Assembly: GCA_037127255.1 (NCBI GenBank)
Contig: JBANSL010000018.1
Span: 11,257,175-11,321,174, forward strand
Direction of reading: 5' to 3'
DNA: 64,000 bases
Origin: Persicaria tinctoria
Lineage: Eukaryota; Streptophyta; Magnoliopsida; Caryophyllales; Polygonaceae
The stretch's first letter is position 1. Each line of letters opens with the position of its first letter. This document shows, one piece after another, positions 12,093-21,057 of the stretch. Position numbers and translations under genes: made by a program. The notes below the pieces were generated by a model. It made no database searches. It worked only from the letters and a program-made list of their open reading frames with translations, and was not told where the DNA came from.

Positions 12093-12781
12093 GGTAAATT
12101 AAATGAAAGTAGAGTTAGTATAAATGTTGCTTGCGATCCTCTCTTTGTGCAGCAACAATGATGTCTTCCTGCACACTACCTTTCATTTTTCCTACTGAAC
12201 TTGCAACTGATCTTAAGTCATCCATTGTTGTTAATGATGAGCACCCTCTATCACTCGATCTTGTTTACACACAAATAGACCCTTCATGACTTAGGGATTG
12301 ATCAAATAAACGTTAGGTTACTGTTGCTCTCATTTGAATTAGGGATTGTATTTGGGGATTTGCCTTACTATTGCAGAAACTTGCAACCTATGAGTATTTT
12401 TTTGCTATAAAAAAAAATTTGGCATTGTCAATGTGATGTGGATACCATTTAATAGAAGGTTTTAAACTGAAGTCATTGAAGCCATACTGTACCAGTTTTA
12501 ATTTGAAAAAGGGTTTTGAAATTACATTTTCTAATTTAACTGTCAACTACTATATTGCTTTTTCTATACAAAATAGTGTTATATAAGTTTATCGGAAACC
12601 AAGCTGACAACTCTATGTCTAATTGAAGTAGAAAGAAAGCATAAAAAAATACTTGAAACCTGCTCTTATCCCCAACAGAAGCATTTAAGTCAAATATATA
12701 AGAAAACTTAAATGTAAGATTGAACATAATATTCATATAGTTCATATTGTCCATTCTATTATGGACTGAAGCTTGTTAAAA

Positions 12782-12849
12782 AGTCTATTAGCTCAACCGG
12801 TAGAGCATGTGCTTATGCACAAGATGTGGGTTTGACTCCTACATAGGCT
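12782..12849 (+). pseudogene. tRNA-like sequence with shortened anticodon arm
   Basis: Acceptor arms AGTCTAT and ATAGGCT pair with one G-T wobble. The D arm GCTCAACCGGTAGAGC is intact and the T arm (GTGGG TTTGACT CCTAC) is nearly intact. Only 18-20 bases lie between the D and T arms, where a standard tRNA needs about 23. The middle is a tight TGTGCTTATGCACA hairpin with no 7-base anticodon loop. A functional tRNA is therefore unlikely. The A and B boxes could still bind TFIIIC. Confidence 0.6.
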
Positions 12850-12936
12850 AATACAATGATTTATACTTGTTAAAGATCTACGCTACAAAAGCTTTGCCAA
12901 AAAATTCAAATCAAGAGGCTAATACAATGCATGTAT

Positions 12937-13004
12937 GGCTTATGTGGGATTCGAACTCACATCTTGTGCTAAGCACAATGCTCTACCGATTGAGCTAATA
13001 AGCC
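12937..13004 (-). pseudogene. tRNA-like sequence with shortened anticodon arm
   Basis: On the minus strand the acceptor GGCTTAT/ATAAGCC pairs 7 of 7, the D arm is GCTCAATCGGTAGAGC, and the B-box region is GAGTTCGAATCCCAC. The middle TTGTGCTTAGCACAA pairs as 5 bp around a 5-base loop, so there is no normal anticodon loop. It lies in inverted orientation 87 bp from the copy at 12782. The two copies are each bordered by GGCTAATACAATG. Confidence 0.65.
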
Positions 13005-13577
13005 AAAATTTTCAAACCAAGAAGCTAACATGTTTTATCTTCAATGAGACATAAACATATCAGTCATTTTCTCTTTCTTAAACTGACTGTCATGAATGGA
13101 CCAATCACACCACAAACATTGAACCATTTCAGAATCAAGAGCTGATTTGAGTTTTAGCATCCACTAAAGCTGACTGAGTTTGAACATCCCCTAACCAACA
13201 TCATCCAAGATTTCATGTATGGCAGTGAGATCTAATCTTGAGCAAGCATAACCAAGAGGTGACAAAACCCCTCAAAATGTCTGCCCTAAGCCATTAAAAG
13301 GAATAAGTCTAATGCTCCGGTGCACCCGCCTTTGTCAGCCAAAATAAAAGATGAAGATGAAGCTAGTGAGATTGTGACTAAATATCAAGACAACAACTGC
13401 AATTTCAAGAGAGTGGTGAAATGGATACAGAAATTGCAGGTTTTTCATTAGGCGGATCGGACAAGTCAATTTGGCAGTCACTGGTCAATAAGTGGATCAA
13501 TACAAGTAATTATATATTGTCAACAAGAAAGAACCAAGTTCAATCGGATTCGCAATATTTTGGCAGATTAAAGGTTA

Positions 13578-13697
<120 letters not shown>

Positions 13698-13779
13698 TTA
13701 GAGATGATTTCACCAAACCAATTTGTTAATTTCACCTAACCAATTCCAATTGCAACTGATTCATAAAACAAACGGAAAC

Positions 13780-13930
13780 AAAAAGCAAAGATTCAAATCG
13801 AAAATCAAAGATTCAAATCGAAAACAAACAATACTGATTCCCAAAACTAATTCCAATTGCAACTGATTCAAATCAAAGATTCAAACACATCTAATTCCAA
13901 TTGCACACAGATTCCAATTGGCACCCAAAT
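13780..13930. repeat. short interspersed direct repeats
   Basis: AAGATTCAAATCGAAAA occurs in tandem near 13789-13825, and ATTCCAATTGCA recurs at about 13850, 13892 and 13911. There is no coding sense. They lie next to the right arm of the 4.5-kb MULE. Confidence 0.5.
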
Positions 13931-14342
13931 CCTCATCTGCCTCACCCCTAACCCCCAAACCCTAGGTTATAGGTTCATATACTCACCAGGCTATAATCGA
14001 GAGTCGGTCGCAGCACTCGCAGCAGGGTCCTTCGATATTCGGTTGCAGCAGCAGCGAGCCGGCCTTCGAGCAGCAGTTCCGAGCAGGCCTTCGAGCAGCA
14101 GGGTATGGCGTCTCCTTCGCTCTCTGTGTATCGCGTCTTCGCCTCCTGTCCGGCCTTTCTTTCTTTCTTTTTTAATTTGCAAACTAACGGAAGAAAACCA
14201 AAACTGTTAAACTTAACCGGAAAGGGCACGAGGCGAAATGTTTTAAAAATTCAAAGGCACCACGCGAAATATGCAAAAGAGTTGTATACCTCGCGAAAAT
14301 TGCAATACCCCAGAGTACCTGGCGAAATTTCCGTTATTTTTT

Positions 14343-14508
14343 TTATATAGAATCTTTTTTAATTTAGAGTCCTATCTTATAAACAAAAGACCTTATTTAA
14401 ATAGCTTAAAGTAAGTCTTCCTTCACTCAATCGCTATTTACTTTCGCCCCAAATTGATCGATCATCTCCACCTTGAATCGGAACGTCTCCCTCACAGATT
14501 ACCAAAAC
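14343..14508 (+). promoter_or_regulatory. compressed 5' region of F-box gene 2
   Basis: Only 166 bp separate the MULE target duplication from the ATG. A TATA-like CTTATTTAAATAGC sits at about 14392-14405 and TTATAAACAAA at 14377-14387, followed by a leader with TCTTCC and CATCTCCACC. If transcription starts here, all sequence further upstream is transposon, so any distal element of the ancestral promoter has been displaced by at least 4.5 kb. The promoter assignment is inferred from position and AT boxes only. Confidence 0.35.
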
Positions 14509-15663
14509 ATGTCTAATTACTTCCCGGAAGAGATATGGCCCGAAATCCTCAAGAAATCAACCCCCGAGACCTTACTCCGATGCCGCTGCGTCTGCAAATC
14601 ATGGCGGTCTCTCATCTCCTCCCCTTCCTTCATCTCCTCCCACCTCTCCTCCCAGCAACCCCTCCTCCTCGCCCGCGAATCCCCCTCTCTCCAACCTAAT
14701 CCGCACGAAAGCTACATCCTCTTCCGTCCCCAATCCCTCCCGTCCTTCGATTTCCGCTTCCGCTCAGATCCCCACCCCAACCTCCGCATCGTCGGCACCG
14801 CCAACGGCGTCATCTGCCTCGCCGACGAGTTCTTGGGTTGGACCGACACCATCGTCCTCTGGAACCCTCTCATTCGCAGGTTCGTTCACCCCCCGACCCC
14901 AATCTACTCCTCCCCCGCCGCCCGATACACTTCAACTTTAGGGTTCGGGTTCGATCCTTCCAACAACGATCTGAAGATCGTGAGAGTTGCCCGCGCCGAA
15001 AGGGGCGGTGCGTTCGGACGGAGGGCCCGGTCCCCTCCGTACGCCGAGGTGTTCTCCGTTCGAGAGGGGAAATGGAGGGCAATCGACTACATCGACCAGC
15101 AATGCACCCCGTTCGAGAATCGATGGGCGCAATGCCTGTTGAACGGAGCCGCCCACTGGGCCGGAAACTTGAGATCGACGAGGCATGTTTTACTCTCGTT
15201 CCGGTTTGATACCGAAGAGTTCAAGATGATTGAGCTGCCGGAGGAGCTCCGGAGGGCTCAGGTGAGCGTCTCCAAGGTCGGAAGCCTGCTGTCGGTGTTG
15301 AGGTACACGCACGCGCTTAGCGCGTGCACTGTGGGGGCGCACACGTGCGATGTGTGGGTGATGCACGTGTACGGCGAGGTGAGCTCGTGGTGTAAGATGG
15401 TGAGTTTGAGCTGGGAAGGGGGAGGCCTCAGGGATGTGATGTGGGTGAGGGAGGATTTCGGGGAGGTGATTGTTTCGACGGAGAGCGAAGAGGTGTTTAC
15501 TTATGATCCATGGAATCAAGATGCGAAATCGATTGGGTTTCGATGCAAGGGAGATGGGTGTTTTGCTGATGGGTTTGTAGGAAGCCTCGAGTTGTTGAAT
15601 CAATACCCAACGAATCCTATTGATCCGGTTGATCCTGTGAAACTCTACCATCAAACTAGCTAG
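14509..15663 (+). CDS. F-box protein 2 (FBA/CPR1-like)
   Basis: 384-residue intronless protein. It has an N-terminal F-box (YFPEEIWPEILKKSTPETLL, then RCRCVCKSWRSLISSPSF), LWNPLIRR near residue 123, and FBA-type blocks CDVWVMHVYGEVSSWCKM and TYDPWNQDAKSIGF. It would act as the substrate-binding subunit of an SCF ligase. The target is unknown. The ATG at 14509 is chosen because it aligns with the ATG of both paralogues (MSNYFPEE, MSDYIPEE, MSDYISIP). The frame is open 36 bp further upstream but only with a TTG. The C-terminus is longer than in gene 1 and ends in a proline and aspartate-rich tail created at a 47-bp tandem duplication. The MULE 175 bp upstream may have altered its regulation. 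Confidence 0.9.
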   Translation: MSNYFPEEIWPEILKKSTPETLLRCRCVCKSWRSLISSPSFISSHLSSQQPLLLARESPSLQPNPHESYILFRPQSLPSFDFRFRSDPHPNLRIVGTANGVICLADEFLGWTDTIVLWNPLIRRFVHPPTPIYSSPAARYTSTLGFGFDPSNNDLKIVRVARAERGGAFGRRARSPPYAEVFSVREGKWRAIDYIDQQCTPFENRWAQCLLNGAAHWAGNLRSTRHVLLSFRFDTEEFKMIELPEELRRAQVSVSKVGSLLSVLRYTHALSACTVGAHTCDVWVMHVYGEVSSWCKMVSLSWEGGGLRDVMWVREDFGEVIVSTESEEVFTYDPWNQDAKSIGFRCKGDGCFADGFVGSLELLNQYPTNPIDPVDPVKLYHQTS

Positions 15664-15710
15664 CTATTGATCCGGTTGATCCGGTGAAACTCTACCATCA
15701 AACTAGCTAG
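15617..15710. repeat. 47-bp tandem duplication spanning the stop codon
   Basis: Positions 15617-15663 and 15664-15710 are the same 47-bp unit with one difference (CCTGTGAAA against CCGGTGAAA). The first copy encodes the last residues of F-box protein 2 and its TAG. The second begins immediately after the stop. A third partial match (GATCCGGTGAAACTCT) occurs near 15828. Confidence 0.9.
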
Positions 15711-16117
15711 GATTGGGGAAAAAAAAAAGTATGATCCTATTTGTTAACATAAATTTGATGTGCCACATGTAGTATTTGATCGATGTTTCGTTATCTATTC
15801 CATGTGCCATGTGCCATGTGCATGATCGATCCGGTGAAACTCTCCAAATGTTAATTACTTTAGTTTTTTTTTCATTAAATTTTGTATGATTTAGAATTTT
15901 TTTCTTCAAAATGGTCACAAAAAAAAGAAGTAAAATAGCCAAGAACCTAAACTTCTTTGGGATTTTTCCAAAGCGAGAGTTAAGTTGCTATTTCAAATAA
16001 CACTCTAGTCTAACTATGATAAAAAGTAATAAAATAATAAAGCAGTTGTTTGGAACGACTTTGTGTTTTTTTAATTTTCTAGCAAAACTCGTATTTAAAA
16101 GGAGAAACTGAAGTATA
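15711..16117. other. 3' flank of F-box gene 2
   Basis: AT-rich flank with CATGTGCCATGTGCCATGTG short repeats near 15800-15822 and a partial third copy of the gene-end repeat. No gene was seen. Confidence 0.4.
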
Positions 16118-16351
16118 CTCACCCTGTTCAGCAAAATATGTCATTTTACTATTCACGCATGTTTTTTTAGAGAATAAAAAACTATATAAAATATTTCTTT
16201 TTTTATATAATTTTAAGCAGTTTTGTAGTTACTATTAATAAGTATGAACTTGTTAAAAAAAATATAAAATAGATGGATATTTTAAATAGTTGTTATCATC
16301 CTAAAAGAGTGTGCGTGAATACTAAATGACATATATTTTGTTGAATAGACT
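16118..16351. mobile_element. degenerate Stowaway-like MITE
   Basis: The left arm contains TTCAGCAAAATATGTCATTT and the right arm, reverse complemented, TTCAACAAAATATATGTCAT. Both then reach a TATTCACGCA block. The outer ends (CTCACCCTG and GGGAGTCTA) are diverged, so the boundaries are approximate. No coding capacity. Confidence 0.55.
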
Positions 16352-16795
16352 CCCAAGACACTTGCTTTGGGCAAATTACTGCTGCCAAACATTATTTTTT
16401 TTGTTTCAAAAAGAAAGAAAAAAAGTCGGCAAAGTCCCTTCGCTTTGAATTTTTTTTTAAAAATAATACAAATCATTGTTTCAAACAGCGACTTTTATTA
16501 ACTTTGTTCTAGCTATGTTTAAAAAACGACTTAACCCTCGATTTAGCTAAATCCCAACCCTTCTTGCCTATTTCGCACATTTTTTTTAGACCATTTAAAA
16601 AAATCTATGATTTATGCATTGATATTTTTAGAAAAAAAAAATTTGGTACTGTATTGGGTTTTTAATGTATCGAGGATAGATTAGAAAGATGCATTATTGA
16701 ATTGATGATTGATTAATCTTGTCAATTGCCTCCCCATAATGATCTCTGTTCAAAAGTCTACTTGAATTAATACAGTAGAATCCTACATCACTATA

Positions 16796-17111
16796 TGTTC
16801 CACTCCCTACAACACAAAATTATTTTGACATTTATTTAATCTTAAAAAAAATTATAAAAATTATATTTACATTACTAACATCTCTTTTTATATATCTATA
16901 AAATTATATTTTAAAAAATCATGTTTTACAATTTTCAAAAATTGTAAAGGCAACATTTAACAAATTATAATTATTAAAAATTTCAAAACATGATTTTTCA
17001 AAATAAAATTTTATAAATATATAAAAATAGATGTTAGTAATATAAATATAATTTTTTAAATTTTTTTTAAGATTAAATAATTGTCAAAATAATTTTGTGC
17101 GGAGTGGAGCA
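16796..17111. mobile_element. MITE upstream of F-box gene 3
   Basis: Inverted ends TGTTCCACTCCCTACAACAC and TGCTCCACTCCGCACAAAAT run into a shared ACAAAATTATTTTGACA block, then mirrored AT-rich arms. The outer boundary is uncertain by a few bases. The arms match the element at 62767-63089 (TTTGACATTTATTTAAT, AACATCT, AAAATCATGTTT), so both belong to one family. It ends about 180 bp before the ATG of F-box gene 3. Confidence 0.65.
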
Positions 17112-17294
17112 TGTACTGATGTAGAAGATGTTTATTGACATCATACTCAACGTACATACATTTAAATGGTTGTTATTTAAAGTTAGATCGACCCCGTTAT
17201 CAATTATCATCTCGCTTCAACCACAATTGCTTTCACTCCTCTCTCTCTTCTTGATCTTCATCTTGATCGTCTTCCATTCCTCTCCAACAATAAT

Positions 17295-18416
17295 ATGTCC
17301 GACTACATCTCAATCCCAGACGATCTCTGGCCCCAAATCCTCCTCAATTCGCCCCCCGAAACCCTAATCCGATGCCGCTGCGTCTGCAAATCATGGAGGT
17401 CTCTCATCTCCTCCCCTTCCTTCATCTCCTCCCACCTCTCCTCCCAGCAACCTCTCCTCCTCGCCTGCGAATCCCCCTCTCTCCAACCTAATTCCTCCCA
17501 AGACTACCTCCTCTTCCGCCCCCGATCCCTCCCCTCTCTCGATTTCCGCATCCGCTCAGATCCCCACCCCAACCTCCGCATCATCGGCACCGTCAACGGC
17601 CTCCTCTGCCTCGCCGAAGAGTCCCTTGGTGGGACCACCGCCGCAATCGCCCTCTGGAACCCTCTCATCCGCCGCTGCGCTTACCTCCCAGCCCCCATCC
17701 ACTCCTCCTCCGGCCTCGGATACACTTCCACCCTCGGATTCGGCCTCAATCCTTCCACCAACGATTTGAAGATCGTGAGGATCGCCCGCTGTAACGGCGG
17801 CCTGTTCGCGCGGCGGAGCCAGTTCCCCCTAACCGCCGAGGTGTTCTCCTTTCGCGATTGGAAATGGAGGCCGATCGACTCCTCCAACCTCCGGGGGCTG
17901 TACACGTTCCCCAATCGATGGTCGCAGTGCTTGCTGAACAACGGATCTGCCGCCCACTGGGTCGCCTACTTGAGATCATCTCGTGTTGTTCTCCTCTCCT
18001 TCGACTTCGCCACCGAGGAGTTCAACACCATTGAGCTACCCCAAGAGCTCCAGAGGGCTCATGTGAGGGTCACCAAGGCCGGGAGTCTGCTGTGTGCGCT
18101 GGACTACAAGCGCACCGACGCCTGTGATGTGTGGGCGATGCACGAGTACGGCGAGGCGAGCTCCTGGTGTAAGATGGTCAGCTTGGGCTGGGAAGGGGGA
18201 GGCCTAAGGGATGTTATGTGGGTGAGGGAGGATTTCGGGGAGGTGATTGTTTCGACAGAGAGCGAAGAGGTGTTTACTTATGATCCATGGAATCAATTTG
18301 CGAAATCGGTTGGATTTCGATGCAAGGGCGATGGATGTTTTGCCGATGGGTTTGTAGGAAGCCTAGTGCTAATGGATGTTCAACATTTGGATGATAAGAA
18401 ACAAGTATTGTTATGA
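17295..18416 (+). CDS. F-box protein 3 (FBA/CPR1-like)
   Basis: 373-residue intronless protein. Its F-box (IPDDLWPQILLNSPPETLIR, then CRCVCKSWRSLISSPSF) is more diverged at the start than those of paralogues 1 and 2. LWNPLIRR and the C-terminal FBA blocks (CDVWAMHEYGEASSWCKM, TYDPWNQFAKSVGF, CKGDGCFADGFVGSL) are conserved. The expected role is substrate receptor of an SCF ubiquitin ligase. The start is the only ATG near the F-box, after a CT-rich leader (17215-17280). Its last 200 bp are almost identical to gene 2, while its middle is closer to gene 1, which suggests past exchange among the three copies. Confidence 0.9.
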   Translation: MSDYISIPDDLWPQILLNSPPETLIRCRCVCKSWRSLISSPSFISSHLSSQQPLLLACESPSLQPNSSQDYLLFRPRSLPSLDFRIRSDPHPNLRIIGTVNGLLCLAEESLGGTTAAIALWNPLIRRCAYLPAPIHSSSGLGYTSTLGFGLNPSTNDLKIVRIARCNGGLFARRSQFPLTAEVFSFRDWKWRPIDSSNLRGLYTFPNRWSQCLLNNGSAAHWVAYLRSSRVVLLSFDFATEEFNTIELPQELQRAHVRVTKAGSLLCALDYKRTDACDVWAMHEYGEASSWCKMVSLGWEGGGLRDVMWVREDFGEVIVSTESEEVFTYDPWNQFAKSVGFRCKGDGCFADGFVGSLVLMDVQHLDDKKQVLL

Positions 18417-20322
18417 AGATCATGTAGTTAAGTATTTTTTTTTAATGTTTTTTTCTTAGATAATGTAACTTTACTAACTTTATGATTGTCAGGGGTGTGC
18501 ATAATCTTAAAAATATAAAGTATCATGCTATATACACCCGCAACAGGTGCTATATACACTCCTTCGGACAGAGGGAAGCGGCCGGCCCTGGGTGTGCAGT
18601 GATACTGGATGTGTACTTGGAAGACAAAAAAGGAGGATAGTCCCGCAAAGACACAAAGAGTGTCGATACAGTGGAACTGTGGAAGGCAAGTCATAGCAGC
18701 CTGGAGTACCTGTGTGCGGCAGTGTGTCTTCTGTCTAAAAGATGTATTTGGTGTCATCCAAATGACAATGGAGCTTGTTTGATGAAACACTGCCCTTTTT
18801 ATTTTTTTTTTTTTTTTAATGACAGGAGGTTTCAAGGTTATTGACAAAAATTCTATATAAATTTTAACGTTGGTCTATAAAGCATTTGAACCGAAAAAAT
18901 TAAACGGCAAGCCAATAGATAGACTGAGCACACACATTCTTACAAGTTGTAAAAAAAGACTACGGAGTAGCTTTTATGGATTCTTGATACTTTTTCCCAA
19001 AATTGCATCTTTAGTGGGTTTTCTTGTTTAAATTTCACATATTTCAAGTCAAAGCTATGGAGGCTTTATTTTTTTTAATCAAGCAAATATTTAAAATGCC
19101 AGACAAATTATTGTCTAATAAATCAAACATAACAAAACAAAACTTTTTAATCCTTTGGACAGAACTTTAAAGTTATGTACACCTCAAACCTTAAAATTAA
19201 AATATTAAAACAATAACAATGACACTTAAAATATAAATGAGAATTATTCATCCTAGGGGTGGGTACGAATCTCGAGCCCATTCCAATCCCATCCCGACTC
19301 TTGTGGGATTTTAAACAAAAATTATGAATTCCGTCCCGTGAAAATTCGACGGGACCGACCATACCATTTCCACCCCTAAATTCCACCCATCCCATCCCAC
19401 CCATTTCTCTCAAAAGTCATGTCATCACCCACGTGTGGAATAGAAGCATCTCAATTCTAGACCTTATAAATTGTGTCCACTCCCTCCCTCCGGTCCCCAC
19501 TGCGGCCAATCTTCTCAACATCTATATTAGGGATCCTATCCATGTACCTTTCCATCTCTATCGGTATGGTTGCGATTTGCGATGGATTGGGTTTATTTTT
19601 ACAAACTTTGCAACAACAAGTGGCCGTGGTAGCCTGGTAGGTGTTGGGGTGTCGGAACCCCTCTACTCCGAATGAAAAATATAGATTTTTTTTTAATTTT
19701 AGAGATAAAAAAATATAACAAAAATGGTAAAAGTCACGAAGATAAAAAAGAGTTATTTATCATTTTGAAGCTATGAGTTCAAACCCTTTCAGCCCTCCCT
19801 AGAAAAATTTATGGCTACAGTGCAAGTCAATTGTTATATTTTTACAAACTTTTAGCAAGAGTGCAAATGAACTGATATATTTTTACAAAATTTGCAAGAT
19901 TGTAAGTCAATTGTTATGTTTGTATACTGTGTTTCAACTCCTATTACAAAATCATTTGGAGTTGGATTGCCGTAGATATGACATCATTCATTGAGGCTAT
20001 AGATTAAATAAATATGGTTTTCCTTAATGAAATGGAGGAATATTTTAGAAAATAATAAATTGAATCTCAAAAAATTATTTTTAAATTAGAATTCTTAAAG
20101 CTATAAGTCAGAAAAAATCATTTAACAAATGGCCCAGCAGCGAAAATGGTCTATATACGGATATACCCATGTATATTGTGGGGTATAGAACAAAAGTAAT
20201 AATAATTGAATTAAAAATGAAAATTCGCAGTCTCAATGTAAATATACGGACCATACGGTCTTTAAACTTGGGATAAAGTAGACCAATTAAAAGGGTTTAC
20301 TTACAAAAAAAAAAAAAACTTT
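18417..20322. other. intergenic stretch with few recognisable parts
   Basis: No intact gene. A 125-bp hAT-like relic lies at 19254-19378. Between 19830 and 19920 a TTTTTACAAACTTT/GCAA phrase recurs with 'gtcaattgttat'. The rest is AT-rich non-coding sequence. Confidence 0.4.
19254..19378. mobile_element. short hAT-like relic (TAGGGGTGG ends)
   Basis: Ends TAGGGGTGGGTA and CCACCCCTA with CCCATCCCG and CCGTCCCG interior motifs match the family at 11359 and 35733. No intact 8-bp duplication was found, so it is old or deleted. Confidence 0.55.
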
Positions 20323-20381
20323 TTAAAAAAAGGTGTTGATATATACACCGCAAATCCGGATTAAGGATTTCCACGTCCTTA

Positions 20382-20729
20382 GACTATCCACAATGGTTTT
20401 GTCTATAATGTATACATTTGCACAAGGTGTGTAAAAATACACCTTACTTTTTGATATTTTGCTCCAATGGTCAAATGCGTATTTTTTACACATCATTCAA
20501 ATACAATTAATTTAAAACAAAAAAAGAAAACAAAAATCATAAAAAACACACCAATAAAATTGTCTTGCTTTTTGAAAAAGTTTTTGCACATGGGGGAGGT
20601 GATGTGCTCAAATTTGCACATTACATACTCAAATGTGCACATTTGCACACCCCAGAAGCAACCAATGGAGCTCAAAAATGTCAAAAAAATGCACATTTAG
20701 ACATTTGCACACAACCATTGGAGTTAGTC
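20382..20729. mobile_element. Tourist-like MITE nested in the MULE left end
   Basis: Ends GACTATCCACAATGGTTTTG and, reverse complemented, GACTAACTCCAATGGTTGTG, flanked by TTA on both sides (20379-20381 and 20730-20732). Tourist/PIF-Harbinger elements duplicate TTA or TNA. Removing the element and one TTA rejoins CACGTCC-TTA-AGGACGTGCA, the same palindrome found repeatedly at the other end of the host MULE, which independently confirms the boundaries. Confidence 0.88.
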
Positions 20730-20847
20730 TTAAGGACGTGCAAGTGTGGAACTGTGCACATCCACTAGCAGACACTTTGCACGTCATTAACAACGTGCAA
20801 TATTTGCACTTTGTTAAGGACGTGCAAACCCTAGTTAGGGTTTCGCG

Positions 20848-20868
20848 TTTAGGGTTTAGGGTTTAGGG
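20848..20868. repeat. three plant telomeric repeats (TTTAGGG)3
   Basis: Three perfect TTTAGGG units, with partial units on both sides (from 20835). They lie inside the MULE between its left subterminal repeats and the 3' end of the transposase gene. Such telo-boxes can be a small interstitial telomeric tract or a transcription-factor site. Confidence 0.8.
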
Positions 20869-21057
20869 TTTCCGAGGGTTTGTATTGTTAATTGAAAAAA
20901 TTGAAGTGTTTAGCTAGTGGAGTTGAAGTATTTAGGGTCTAATTAAATGGAAAGCAATAATTGTTAAGATTTTCATTCGGATAAAATGCTTATAATGTTA
21001 CAAGGAACGGAAAAAAAGGTTACATCCATAATTTTAATAAACCGGTGGAATAAAATC

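Noticed and set aside
11293..12097. Short frames with repeated Pro-Ser-Arg
   Set aside because: Produced by CCCGTCCCG motifs of the hAT element.
12937..13004. Functional tRNA gene
   Set aside because: Acceptor, D and T arms pair well, but the interval between D and T arms is about four bases too short and no 7-base anticodon loop can form.
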